Below are positions 7,831 to 16,270 of a stretch of 47,953 nucleotides of DNA, piece after piece. Position 1 is the first letter of the stretch, and every line of letters starts with the position of its first letter. The notes beneath the pieces were generated by a model, which made no database searches, was not told the DNA's origin, and saw only the letters and a list, made by a program, of their open reading frames with translations. The position numbers were made by a program, and so were the translations under genes. Origin of the DNA: CBFGTV01 sp965652145 (GTDB taxonomy: Bacteria; Bacillota; Clostridia; Peptostreptococcales; Natronincolaceae); assembly GCA_965652145.1 (NCBI GenBank), contig CBFGTV010000023.1, forward strand, positions 1-47,953, in the 5' to 3' direction.

Positions 7831-8645
7831 ACAGCAAACAACTTAAAACTCTCGCCCTTGTCTCTATGTTCTTCGACCATTTTATACGGATTTTTCCGGT
7901 GGAAAATACAATTGCCCCTGTGGCAGATTGGCTTGCTTCTATTGGACAGAAGAATTTAAGTAATTGGACAATGTCATGGGCTCCTCATCTGCTATTCTAT
8001 TTAGGTCGAGTAGCGGCCCCTGTTTTTATGTTCTGCATTGTTGAGGGCTTTTTGCACACCCGAAGCATCAAAAAGTATATTTTGCGCATTTTTTCCACAG
8101 CGATTCTCGCTCAAGGCCCTTATATTTTGTTTCAACTGGCGGAAAATCGGATGTATGGTATCGCCGGAGATTGGAGGGAAGTTCCTCTGAATATCCTCTT
8201 CACTTTGGGATTGGGTCTGTTGACTCTTTGGGGTTATGAAAAATGTTCGGAAAAGGGATACAAGCTGATTGGAATCGGTGTTATCGTGATGGCAGGTGCT
8301 CTAGCTCGGCTTCTTCGGTTTGAAGGCAGTGAGGGTTACATCTTTATTATCTTCATGTTCTATGCGGTGAGAAACCGACCGACATGGCAAAAGGCACTAA
8401 TTTTTATTCCAGTGCTTATTCTTGCCCGTTACAGGCTGATTGCCTATACGCTGGAAGATTTGAAAATGTTAAGAACCTGTATTCTGAATTTGCTCGGACC
8501 CTATCTCGGCATTCTGACGGTTGGCTTTTATACCGGCGAAAAAGGAACCACCGGCAAGGGATTTCAACGGTTTATGTACATATTCTATCCGATGCATTTT
8601 CTTATTTTAGCTGTGATTGGATATTTAAGAACTCCCTTTGTATGA
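7827..8645 (+). CDS. TraX family membrane protein
   Basis: A 272-residue polytopic membrane protein whose start MNSKQLKTLALVSMFFDHF fits the TraX pattern ('K..A...M..DH'), followed by 'LFYLGRVAAPVFMFCIVEGF.HTRS..KY..R'. F-plasmid TraX N-acetylates pilin; chromosomal TraX proteins of Firmicutes resemble membrane O-acyltransferases and their substrates are mostly unknown. The ATGA overlap with the M56 gene makes it the output gene of a BlaI-controlled operon. Inference: an envelope acyl modification switched on when the M56 sensor is triggered. No beta-lactamase or PBP gene accompanies it. Confidence 0.78.
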   Translation: MNSKQLKTLALVSMFFDHFIRIFPVENTIAPVADWLASIGQKNLSNWTMSWAPHLLFYLGRVAAPVFMFCIVEGFLHTRSIKKYILRIFSTAILAQGPYILFQLAENRMYGIAGDWREVPLNILFTLGLGLLTLWGYEKCSEKGYKLIGIGVIVMAGALARLLRFEGSEGYIFIIFMFYAVRNRPTWQKALIFIPVLILARYRLIAYTLEDLKMLRTCILNLLGPYLGILTVGFYTGEKGTTGKGFQRFMYIFYPMHFLILAVIGYLRTPFV

Positions 8646-8924
8646 TAAAAATGGTGATTATTAGAATAGAAAATAATAAACAGTGTACAGGATTATACAA
8701 AATTCAGAAACACTTTCTATTTCAACATCAGTAAAGAATATTAGCATGATATACTTTGCTTTTAAATACACCTACTGCGAAGAATATCTTTCTTATTGAC
8801 AGCATGATGAACCAGAAAACAGGATAAATCATGCCAGGGTTCTCTGATAATGAAGTAATGTGAGAAAATGCCATTGTTCTGTTTGTATTTAGAATTGATT
8901 AAAGTAATTAAATATTTGTTGAAG

Positions 8925-8952
8925 GACGTTCATTAAAATGAGCGTCTTTTTT
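8925..8952 (+). terminator. Rho-independent terminator
   Basis: GACGTTCATT pairs with AATGAGCGTC with one G-T pair, followed directly by a run of six T. It lies about 280 bases after traX and probably ends that operon. Confidence 0.75.
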
Positions 8953-9324
8953 GTACCTCAAAATTAGATTCAAAACTTGAAAGAGAAGATTTAGTAACTG
9001 TAATTAGTAGCTTCTTAGCGAATCCCCCTATCGCTCATACATTGGCTTTAGACAAACCCAAGCTATAGCTATACCTAGTGTCAGTTAAATCTGGGCTATG
9101 CCATTACCTGATAAGATTTATCTTCTATCTATCCGAAAATATTCCATTAGATTTTTGATGTCATATGTGTTAAAGACTTCATAAATAGTCACTCTTTTAA
9201 AAACTATCTATCTGTTTTTTATCTATCTGTTGTATAAATTTTTAAAAATATTATAGAATCTTTATTTTTATCTATTAATCTTTGTATTGTAAGGAAAACA
9301 ACTCAATAGAAAGGAAGATTATAA
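8953..9324 (+). promoter_or_regulatory. Leader of the peptide-resistance ABC operon with direct repeats
   Basis: ATCTATCTGTT occurs twice (9206-9216 and 9221-9231), start to start 15 bases, with looser TATCTATC-like copies near 9123 and 9267. Tandem direct repeats upstream of an ABC operon that is followed by an OmpR-type regulator are plausible response-regulator sites; this is inference. Positions 8974-9066 hold a stray open frame (LEREDLVTVISSFLANPP) with no start that may be gene debris. Confidence 0.4.
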
Positions 9325-10023
9325 ATGAATGATTTAATTCTTGAAACAAACAATTTATCGAAACAATTTGGGAAACAATTAGCAGTAAATGAGGTTTCGA
9401 TACAAATAAAACGAAACAGTATTTATGGACTTCTTGGACCTAATGGCGCTGGAAAAACAACAACGCTCAAAATGATCATAGGACTTTTGCGACCTACAAA
9501 AGGCAAAATTATTTTTGATGGCGAAGAATGGGAACGTCAGCACCTTGCGAAAATTGGTTCCCTTATTGAAGCCCCCTCACTATATGGAAATCTAACAGCA
9601 GTCGAAAATCTTATGGTTTATACAAAACTCATGGGTATACCTAAAGAAAAAATTTATGATGTTCTTGAAACTGTAGATTTAACAAATACCGGAAAAAAAC
9701 GAGCATCACAATTTTCTTTGGGAATGAAACAAAGATTAGGGATTGCTATTGCGCTCTTGGGGGATCCTGAATTATTGATTTTAGATGAACCTACTAATGG
9801 ACTTGATCCTGTAGGTATTCAGGAATTACGCGAATTATTTGCTTCATTCCCTAAAAAGGGTATTACAGTAATTCTTTCAAGTCATATTTTATCTGAGGTC
9901 GCTCAGGTGGTAGATACCATAGGCATTATAAGTGATGGTAGTTTACGGTACCAAGGAAAAGTAAATCCTGAAGATAATCTTGAAGAAATCTTTATGAATG
10001 CTATTAAAGGTAGGGATAAATAA
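9325..10023 (+). CDS. Lantibiotic/antimicrobial-peptide ABC transporter ATPase (LanF/CprA type)
   Basis: A 232-residue ATPase with Walker A GPNGAGKT at residues 38-45, Q-loop region IEAPSLYGNLT, signature SLGMKQR at 131-137, Walker B LLILDEP at 150-156 and switch His in SSHILSEV. The combination 'IGSLIEAPSLYGNLTA.ENL' and 'FSLGMKQRLGIAIALL' is typical of the BcrA/NisF/CprA branch that exports or expels lantibiotics and bacitracin from the membrane. The two permeases follow with 1- and 4-base overlaps, so the complex is F-E-G. AAAGGAAG precedes the ATG. No lantibiotic precursor gene was seen nearby, so a resistance role is more likely than self-immunity. Confidence 0.88.
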   Translation: MNDLILETNNLSKQFGKQLAVNEVSIQIKRNSIYGLLGPNGAGKTTTLKMIIGLLRPTKGKIIFDGEEWERQHLAKIGSLIEAPSLYGNLTAVENLMVYTKLMGIPKEKIYDVLETVDLTNTGKKRASQFSLGMKQRLGIAIALLGDPELLILDEPTNGLDPVGIQELRELFASFPKKGITVILSSHILSEVAQVVDTIGIISDGSLRYQGKVNPEDNLEEIFMNAIKGRDK

Positions 10024-10778
10024 TGAGAAAAATACAATCTGAACTTATTAAATATAAAAGAACAATTACCAAAAAAATTATATTACTAGCTCCACTTTTT
10101 TTTGTACTACAAGCAGTACCACAAAAATTGTTAATGCCTCCCAATTATTTAAGACCATGGGAGCTCATTACAAATTTAGTATTTAATTGGTGGCCAGTTA
10201 TTTTTCTACCTCTTGGTATAGCTTTATTTGCAGCCCTAATTGATTCCCAAGAGAAAAAGGCAGGAAATTATCGCACCTTACTTGCTCACAATATATCACC
10301 CATTTCTATATGGATTAGTAAAGTTGCAGGTATGGCAATTCATACTTTTCTTTCAAGCCTTGTGCTCATAATTTCAGTTGTCATAGCTGGGCTTATTACT
10401 GCAAAAGGAGCAGTTCCATGGATAGAAATCTTTACTGCGAGCATAGTTTCATGGATTGTTTCATTGGCACTTATTCCAATTCAGCTATGGGCTGCCACTT
10501 GGAAAGGGATGTTTTTTAGTATGGCAGTTGGTTTTGCAGGGATGTTAGTAGGAGTTTTTGCTGCAGCAAAATCTTACTGGATATACTTTCCGTGGAGTTG
10601 GGTTACAAGATTGATGTCTCCTATTATTGGTGTACACCCAAATGGTGTTTTATTGGAAGCTGCTGATCCACTTCGGGATCCTTCTGTTATACCAGCCGGG
10701 ATAGGAATATCGTTAATAGTGTTTGTTGTTGTGACGATATTAACAGCAGTATGGTTTAGTAAGAGGGAGGTAAGATGA
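10023..10778 (+). CDS. Lantibiotic-protection ABC transporter permease (LanE/CprB type)
   Basis: A 251-residue membrane protein with six predicted helices, starting MRKIQSELIKYKRTITKKII and containing 'WWPVIFLPLGIALFAALIDSQEKKAGNYRTLLAHNISP', typical of the MutE/EpiE/CprB permeases. The motif 'EKK.GN.R.L' after the second helix is shared with the neighbouring G-type permease ('EE.AGS.NG.L'). Its start overlaps the ATPase stop (TAATG). It would pair with the next protein as a heterodimeric permease in the cytoplasmic membrane. Confidence 0.82.
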   Translation: MRKIQSELIKYKRTITKKIILLAPLFFVLQAVPQKLLMPPNYLRPWELITNLVFNWWPVIFLPLGIALFAALIDSQEKKAGNYRTLLAHNISPISIWISKVAGMAIHTFLSSLVLIISVVIAGLITAKGAVPWIEIFTASIVSWIVSLALIPIQLWAATWKGMFFSMAVGFAGMLVGVFAAAKSYWIYFPWSWVTRLMSPIIGVHPNGVLLEAADPLRDPSVIPAGIGISLIVFVVVTILTAVWFSKREVR

Positions 10779-11560
10779 TGAATATATTATTATCAGAATG
10801 GCTGAAAACAAAGAGAACTCCTATAAGATGGCTAACTTTTTTGATACCTATAATTTATGGAGCTCTGATTATTGGATATATCACTTTAAGAGGTATTGAT
10901 CAAAATACACAAATACTCGCTTTTCAAGTGTTTTTTGAGGCATGGACTTCATTTATTATTCCATTAGGTGCTGGTATTGTTTCAGGATTTATTGTATATC
11001 AAGAAGAACTTGCCGGTAGTTTCAATGGATTTTTAAGTAGCAAAATACCTCGGAGCCGTTTGTATATGGGGAAACTTGTCATATTAATTCTATCTGCAAC
11101 AATAAGTACATTAATTGCATTGATTGTACTTGGTATTGGTTTGCAGTTAATTCTAAATGTTCCTATAGCTTGGCCTATCTTTATAGCGGCAGCTATACTT
11201 TGTATTATAGGAACTATTCCGATATTGACATTACAGCTGTGGGCTAGTTTTACATGGGGAATGGGAGCATCTATTGGTATTAGCATAGCCGGTCTGTTAA
11301 ATGCTGCGTTAATGGGTGCTACCAGCCTCGGAGATAAAGTATGGCAGTTTATACCATGGGCATGGCCGGTACGACTAACGAGACTTCTAAATCCTTATTT
11401 ACAATTTACATCTGATATGCAAATACCTCCGGAGAGCATTTCATCAGGTTTTGTTATAAATCAGTTAGTGATAGGTCTGGTAGCAGTAGGAATATGTTTT
11501 GCGGTTACATTGGCTGGCGGAATCACCTGGTTTAATAAATGGGAAGGAAGAAAGGCTTAA
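10775..11560 (+). CDS. Lantibiotic-protection ABC transporter permease (LanG/CprC type)
   Basis: A 261-residue membrane protein with six predicted helices. 'ILLSEWLKTKRTPIRWLTF', 'FIIPLGAGIVSGFIVYQEELAGSF' and 'VWQFIPWAWPVRLT' match the MutG/EpiG/CprC permease pattern; the preceding gene ends in the related 'YFPWSWVTRL'. The start overlaps the previous gene by 4 bases, after GGGAGG. There are two adjacent ATGs (10775 and 10778). It is the last gene of the transporter operon; no clear terminator was seen before the decayed gene at 11645. Confidence 0.82.
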   Translation: MMNILLSEWLKTKRTPIRWLTFLIPIIYGALIIGYITLRGIDQNTQILAFQVFFEAWTSFIIPLGAGIVSGFIVYQEELAGSFNGFLSSKIPRSRLYMGKLVILILSATISTLIALIVLGIGLQLILNVPIAWPIFIAAAILCIIGTIPILTLQLWASFTWGMGASIGISIAGLLNAALMGATSLGDKVWQFIPWAWPVRLTRLLNPYLQFTSDMQIPPESISSGFVINQLVIGLVAVGICFAVTLAGGITWFNKWEGRKA

Positions 11561-11644
11561 GATTAAGAATTTACAAAAATATATTTAATATTATGATTAT
11601 TTTATTACCATATTAAGTGGATGTACCCGCTTACCTGATGATTT

Positions 11645-11851
11645 GTGCTAAAATCAGATGAAACACTTATGACAAAAGAACCTTTGAAATTTGATAATAT
11701 ACCTTGGGGAGATTATCAAAGGTAGATTATATTTATTATCACAACGGTAAAAGGAAGCAGGTAATCGCTGAAATTGAAGCGTGAAGTCAGATGTTTTAGA
11801 TACACTATTTATAAGCTTACAGACTTGACAGGTGAGAAAATCAATAGATAC
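11645..11851 (+). pseudogene. Decayed gene of unknown family
   Basis: Three short protein-like pieces in changing frames: MTKEPLKFDNIPWGDYQR to a stop at 11725, then DYIYYHNGKRKQVIAEIEA to 11784, then YTIYKLTDLTGEKINRY around 11801-11851. The pieces read like one broken C-terminal region. The family is not recognised. It fills the gap between the transporter and its regulator. Confidence 0.35.
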
Positions 11852-11854
11852 TAA
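11825..11854 (+). promoter_or_regulatory. Possible promoter of the two-component genes
   Basis: TTGACA (11825-11830), 18 bases, TACTAA (11849-11854), about 60 bases before the response-regulator start. The -10 box is weak. Confidence 0.4.
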
Positions 11855-11913
11855 ATTGGGCAGACTAAAATTGTCTTTTCTCCATAAAGCTAAACCAGAC
11901 TGGAGGTGATACA

Positions 11914-12603
11914 TTGAGCAAAATACTGATAATTGATGACGAACAGGAACTTGTAATGCTACTAGAGGACGAACTAAAAGCGAAGGGACATGAAGTATTA
12001 GTAGCATACGACGGTCCGAAAGGTATAGAATTGGCTAAGAAGCAGCCTGACCTTATAATATTAGACATTATGATGCCTGGAATTGATGGCTTTGAGGTTT
12101 GCCGTAATATTCGAGATGATGTATTTTGTCCCATCATCTTTCTGAGTGCAAAACAATCAGAAACCGACAAAATCAAAGGGTTGACTTTAGGAGGTGATGA
12201 TTACATCGTAAAGCCTTTTGGGCTAAAGGAACTGATGGCGAGAATTGATGCAAATTTACGGAGGGAAAAGCGGTCTCAATATATTAATGAAGAAAATAAG
12301 CGTGCAGTACTATATTTTGGAGAGCTTAGTCTAAATATAAAAGAACGCACTGTAAAAATAAATGGAGAAAATATTATGTTGACAAAGCGTGAATATGATA
12401 TTGTTGAACTGTTAGCGCTCCATGCCGGGCAAGTATTCTCCCGAGAACATATCTATGAAAAAATTTGGGGATATGATTCCGAGGGTGATTCTGCAACAGT
12501 CGTGGAACATATTAAAAAAATTCGGGCAAAACTTACCACCAGTACAACCGATGAATATATTTCCACAGTTTGGGGAATTGGGTATAAGTGGAATAGGGTT
12601 TAA
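11914..12603 (+). CDS. OmpR-family response regulator of the peptide-resistance system
   Basis: A 229-residue regulator. The receiver domain has acidic IIDDEQE at the start, phospho-acceptor Asp51 in LIILDIMMPGIDG, the conserved Thr/Ser position in FLSAKQ and Lys in DDYIVKPFG. The C-terminal winged helix includes LTKREYDIVELLALHAGQ and the end VWGIGYKW. It belongs to the branch that controls lantibiotic-immunity and CprABC transporters. It starts with TTG, fixed by GGAGGTGA 7 bases upstream. A histidine kinase follows within 22 bases, and the transporter operon lies just upstream and is its likely target. Confidence 0.87.
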   Translation: MSKILIIDDEQELVMLLEDELKAKGHEVLVAYDGPKGIELAKKQPDLIILDIMMPGIDGFEVCRNIRDDVFCPIIFLSAKQSETDKIKGLTLGGDDYIVKPFGLKELMARIDANLRREKRSQYINEENKRAVLYFGELSLNIKERTVKINGENIMLTKREYDIVELLALHAGQVFSREHIYEKIWGYDSEGDSATVVEHIKKIRAKLTTSTTDEYISTVWGIGYKWNRV

Positions 12604-12624
12604 GAAAGGGGTGAAAAACACAAT

Positions 12625-14064
12625 ATGAAAAACAGGCCGCTTGTAACCCAATTTAGGCTCACTTTTACATGGATTGTGATTGCCAGCATCATAGCGACAG
12701 TTATTACCTATATTTTTGCTGTCGCTTTATATTTTCAAGTTCAACATAAGAGTATCTACCCTGCAAACTATTATGAACAACAAATACCTGGAATTGATCA
12801 ATATATTCGTAAAGAAAATACAGCCCTACTATCACAATTAGGAGAAAAAGGGCTGCAAAATGTAATCAGTGGAGATGGCATAGCTTATCAAGTCTATGAT
12901 GGAGAAGGTAATATATTATACGGCACAAATCAGGAAAATCTATTTGAAACAAAAAGGCAACTTTATAACCAACTTAATACTACTTTCAGGCATCAAGATA
13001 ATTTTATCCATGTCGTACCTATTATTAATGACAATGGAGAAATTGCAGGAGCTGTTACTCTTTCCTATAAATTAAAACTTTCGTATGTTGAAAATAGTGG
13101 TAGATTAGTAATTGCGATTCTTATTATAGCATTATTGTCTCCATTTCTTTATATAGTTGTATTTACTTGGCTGTTTTCGAAAGTTTTTGTAAAAAATATA
13201 AATCATCCATTACAAATATTGATGGATGCATCTAGGAAAATAAAAGAAAAAGATCTTGATTTTGAAATCAACTATCATTCAGAAAATGAACTTGGTAAAC
13301 TTTGCGAAGCTTTTTCAGAGATGAAAGAGGGGCTAAAGAAATCTTTATCTACACAATGGAAGATGGAACAAGAGAGAATGGAAATGGTTGAATCATTGGC
13401 ACATGATTTAAAAACACCGCTCTCTATTATAAGAGGATACTCCGAAGCATTATTAGAATCTGATATTAGTGACAATGAAAAGCTTCATAGATATCTATCT
13501 GTTATAAAAGGAAATTCCGAAAAAAGCGCTGCACTTGTCCAGCAAATGCAATACACATCTGATTTAGAGAAATCATACGTACAATTACAGCTTGTTGCGA
13601 TAAATCTATCTGATTTTTTGGAGCAAAAGATACATCATTATGAATTGCAAGCCAAACAAAAGGGAATAGAGATTATGTTGAAAATGCAAGGTGATATGCG
13701 AAATCCATTTTTGATTGATACGGAAAAATTGGAGCGAATTCTTGATAACATTGTATCTAATAGCCTGCAATATACCCCCGCAGGAGGTGAAATCAATATA
13801 TCTGTAAAGGCTGAAAAAGAACGCATATCTTATGAGATATGTGATTCTGGTAGCGGTTTTAGCGCTAAAGATATGGAAAGAGCTTTTGACAAGTTCTATA
13901 GAGGAGATGCAGCCCGTCCAAGCAAAGACGGACATTCTGGTTTAGGACTTTATATTGTTAAACAATTGGTTGAACAGCTGGGAGGCTCTATAAGAATATG
14001 CAACACAGAATATGGTGGAGCTTGTGTGCTATTTCACCATAAGGTATTTAGAGACGATAAATAG
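12625..14064 (+). CDS. Sensor histidine kinase of the peptide-resistance system
   Basis: A 479-residue kinase. A first transmembrane helix at about residues 15-37 and a second at about 160-185 flank an extracellular sensor domain of about 120 residues. HAMP-like sequence follows, then a dimerisation helix with phospho-accepting His260 in SLAHDLKTPLS. The catalytic domain has N-box DNIVSNSLQYTP, G1-box CDSGSGFS and G2-box GHSGLGLYIVKQL. The sensor domain is larger than in BceS-type kinases that sense through the transporter, so direct peptide sensing is plausible, as for NisK/CprK relatives. AAAGGGGTG lies upstream of ATG. The stop is followed by about 200 non-coding bases. Confidence 0.86.
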   Translation: MKNRPLVTQFRLTFTWIVIASIIATVITYIFAVALYFQVQHKSIYPANYYEQQIPGIDQYIRKENTALLSQLGEKGLQNVISGDGIAYQVYDGEGNILYGTNQENLFETKRQLYNQLNTTFRHQDNFIHVVPIINDNGEIAGAVTLSYKLKLSYVENSGRLVIAILIIALLSPFLYIVVFTWLFSKVFVKNINHPLQILMDASRKIKEKDLDFEINYHSENELGKLCEAFSEMKEGLKKSLSTQWKMEQERMEMVESLAHDLKTPLSIIRGYSEALLESDISDNEKLHRYLSVIKGNSEKSAALVQQMQYTSDLEKSYVQLQLVAINLSDFLEQKIHHYELQAKQKGIEIMLKMQGDMRNPFLIDTEKLERILDNIVSNSLQYTPAGGEINISVKAEKERISYEICDSGSGFSAKDMERAFDKFYRGDAARPSKDGHSGLGLYIVKQLVEQLGGSIRICNTEYGGACVLFHHKVFRDDK

Positions 14065-14263
14065 ACATGAAATGTATAGTTTGTATAGGCTATCACGTCA
14101 TTTATTTTCTATCATTTTTTTGTTTATGATATACGGAGCAATTAAAATTAAGTTATTTTGGCAATGAAAAATCGTTGTTTGACGACATAAACAATATACA
14201 TTTTACATTAATGACTGCTTGTCATAAGGAAATCTTAAGATTTTACTAAGCGGAAATTAAAAC

Positions 14264-14311
14264 ACAACTCCTTCTTCTATGGTTAAATAGATCATGAAAG
14301 GAGTTGTTTTT
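14264..14311 (+). promoter_or_regulatory. Hairpin burying the ribosome binding site of the carboxypeptidase gene
   Basis: ACAACTCCTT (14264-14273) is the exact complement of AAGGAGTTGT (14298-14307), which contains the AAGGAG ribosome binding site. Inside, TCTAT (14276-14280) pairs with ATAGA (14287-14291). Five T follow the stem and run into the ATG at 14312. It may act as an RBS-sequestering switch, or as a terminator/attenuator whose 3' arm doubles as the ribosome binding site. Confidence 0.65.
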
Positions 14312-15316
14312 ATGCGTCGAAACAGAAGAAAAAACAAAAAAAATAAGTACTTTAGACTATGTATTTCAATTGTTATTATAATGTTCTTGATAACAGGAGT
14401 ATATAAAGGTGTCAGTAAATATGTGCCATTTATTATAGGTAAATCATTTGAGGACATTAGAATTCCGTCATCAGATTTAGAGCAGCAAAACACCTTGCCT
14501 CGAGATAAACAAGAAAAAGTAAATGAGAGTTTATCAGGGTCGGAGCTGTATAGCCCCTATTTAATGCTGGTACGTTTAAAGGACCAGAAGGTAGTCAGTA
14601 ACATTAGAAGTGAGGAAAGAATTTATCCAGCTTCTCTTACAAAAATCATGACTACAATAGTAGCAATTGAAAATATTGCTGATTTAAAAGAGACGATGAT
14701 CCTTCCAAAGAAGATCTTTCCCGACCTATATGCGGCTAATGCTTCGATGGCTGGGTTTTTACCTGGTGAAGAAGTCTCAGCAATTGATCTGCTATATGGA
14801 ACGATGCTGCCTTCCGGTGCAGATGCTTCCATAGGGCTAGCTATTGGTATCTCCGGATCAGAAAAAGAATTTGTAAAACTGATGAACAAGAAAGCAAAGG
14901 AGCTGGGGATGGAGGATACCCATTTTACCAATGTAACAGGGCTTCATAACGAGAATCACTATACTACAGTAAAGGATATCGCTATATTGCTTGAGTATTC
15001 ACTGAAGAATGAAACCTTTCGTCAGATTTTCACCTCCGAACGTCATTCTACTGCCAGCACAAATCTACACTCTGGTGGAATCACCTTTTACAGCACTTTG
15101 TCGAAGAGGATAGATACCTATGAATTCGATGGTGGAAGGATTATCGGTGGTAAAACCGGATATACCGGTGAAGCTGGATTGTGTTTGGCTAGCTTAGCTG
15201 AGAAAAATGGAACTGAATATATCTTAGTGACTGCAGGTGCAGAAGGTAATCCTTATACAGAACAGTATCACATCATAGATGCATTCACGGTGTATACAAA
15301 CTATCTAAAAAGATAA
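14312..15316 (+). CDS. S11 family D-alanyl-D-alanine carboxypeptidase (DacF/VanY-D-like)
   Basis: A 334-residue membrane-anchored or secreted serine peptidase. A basic N-terminus (MRRNRRKNKKNK) precedes one hydrophobic helix. The active site shows SLTK with Ser108, the second motif as SGA in MLPSGADAS, and KTG at 281-283 in GGKTGYTGEAG. Asn of the usual SxN is Ala here, a variant I believe occurs in some clostridial enzymes. Such enzymes trim the terminal D-Ala of peptidoglycan stem peptides; the VanY of VanD-type clusters is of this penicillin-binding type. It lies just before vanR/vanS-like genes. ATG 14312 is preferred over the in-frame ATG 14294, which lies upstream of AAGGAG. Confidence 0.85.
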   Translation: MRRNRRKNKKNKYFRLCISIVIIMFLITGVYKGVSKYVPFIIGKSFEDIRIPSSDLEQQNTLPRDKQEKVNESLSGSELYSPYLMLVRLKDQKVVSNIRSEERIYPASLTKIMTTIVAIENIADLKETMILPKKIFPDLYAANASMAGFLPGEEVSAIDLLYGTMLPSGADASIGLAIGISGSEKEFVKLMNKKAKELGMEDTHFTNVTGLHNENHYTTVKDIAILLEYSLKNETFRQIFTSERHSTASTNLHSGGITFYSTLSKRIDTYEFDGGRIIGGKTGYTGEAGLCLASLAEKNGTEYILVTAGAEGNPYTEQYHIIDAFTVYTNYLKR

Positions 15317-15320
15317 GGGA

Positions 15321-15412
15321 AGTTCGTCAGCTATTAGAAGAATTTAAAGAATTGTGCAGGACTGTAACGATAGATAAAAATGAATTATTCTCTAAATGTG
15401 AAATAAGGATTT
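15321..15412 (+). pseudogene. Small open-frame remnant after the carboxypeptidase gene
   Basis: Reads REVRQLLEEFKELCRTVTID and then KNELFSKCEIRI to a stop, in a frame different from the carboxypeptidase and without a start. It looks like the C-terminus of a lost gene. Not recognised. Confidence 0.3.
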
Positions 15413-15499
15413 AATTAGGTAAAGCGGATAACTTTGAATTTAATTTATAATAATAAGCCAATCTGGCGGAAAAAAGTATAAAAATTACCCTTAATTTTA

Positions 15500-15528
15500 T
15501 TTAGAAAGGGTTAAATTAACAGTATAAT
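15500..15528 (+). promoter_or_regulatory. Probable vanR promoter
   Basis: TTTAGA (15500-15505), 17 bases, TATAAT (15523-15528). Transcription would begin near 15535. An ACCCTT/AAGGGT inverted repeat (15487-15511) overlaps the -35 box. Confidence 0.5.
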
Positions 15529-15571
15529 GGTAATGAATACTTTTATAATTATGAAGAGGATGATGAGACCT

Positions 15572-16270
15572 ATGGGTACCCATGTTTTAGTTGTAGACGA
15601 TGAACAGGCTATAGCAGATCTGATCGAAGTGTATTTAGAAAATGAAGGCTTTAAAGTATATAAGTTCTATAACGGTCAGGACGCCTTGGCGTGCATTAGG
15701 TCAGAAGAGCTGAATATTGCAATACTTGATGTCATGCTGCCTGATATTGATGGCTTTACTCTTTGTCAAAAAATCAGAGAAGCCTACAATTTCCCAGTCA
15801 TTATGCTCACTGCAAAGGGAGAAGAAATCGATAAAATTAACGGATTAACATTGGGGGCAGACGATTACATGACAAAACCCTTTCAGCCCTTGGAACTTGT
15901 TGCTCGTGTCAAAGCCCAGATACGCAGGTTTACCAAATATAATGCTGGAAAATCATTACATGAAGAAAAGGTGATTGAATTTTCCGGATTAGTATTAAAC
16001 AAGGATACACATGAATGTATGTTGAACGAAAAAAATGTTGCTTTAACACCTACGGAATTTTCTATCCTGTGGCTATTGGCTTCCAACCGGGGGCGTGTAG
16101 TCAGTTCCGAGGATATTTTCCGAGAGGTATGGGGAGACAAATATTTCAGTAACAATAATAATACGGTGATGGTACACATTCGGCACCTGAGGGAAAAAAT
16201 GCATGATTCTGCGGAGCATCCCAAATACATTAAAACGGTATGGGGGGTTGGCTACAAAATTGAAAAATAG
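15572..16270 (+). CDS. vanR: VanR-like OmpR-family response regulator
   Basis: A 232-residue regulator. The receiver domain has VLVVDDEQAIADLIEVYLEN, phospho-acceptor Asp53 in IAILDVMLPDIDG, and 'IMLTAKGEEIDKINGLTLGADDY.TKPFQPLELVARVKAQ'. The DNA-binding end is 'NNNTVMVHIRHLREKM' and 'HPKYIKTVWGVGYKIEK'. These segments match VanR of vanA/vanD-type clusters closely from memory, including the final residues. VanR activates vancomycin-resistance promoters. ATG 15572 gives the family's usual N-terminus; in-frame ATGs at 15551-15563 are alternatives. The kinase gene overlaps its 3' end. No vanH, ligase or vanX was found in the window. Confidence 0.85.
   Translation: MGTHVLVVDDEQAIADLIEVYLENEGFKVYKFYNGQDALACIRSEELNIAILDVMLPDIDGFTLCQKIREAYNFPVIMLTAKGEEIDKINGLTLGADDYMTKPFQPLELVARVKAQIRRFTKYNAGKSLHEEKVIEFSGLVLNKDTHECMLNEKNVALTPTEFSILWLLASNRGRVVSSEDIFREVWGDKYFSNNNNTVMVHIRHLREKMHDSAEHPKYIKTVWGVGYKIEK

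Noticed and set aside
9206..9231. Direct repeats considered as the start of a CRISPR array
   Set aside because: Only two exact copies of 11 bases, 4 bases apart; no spacers and no cas genes.
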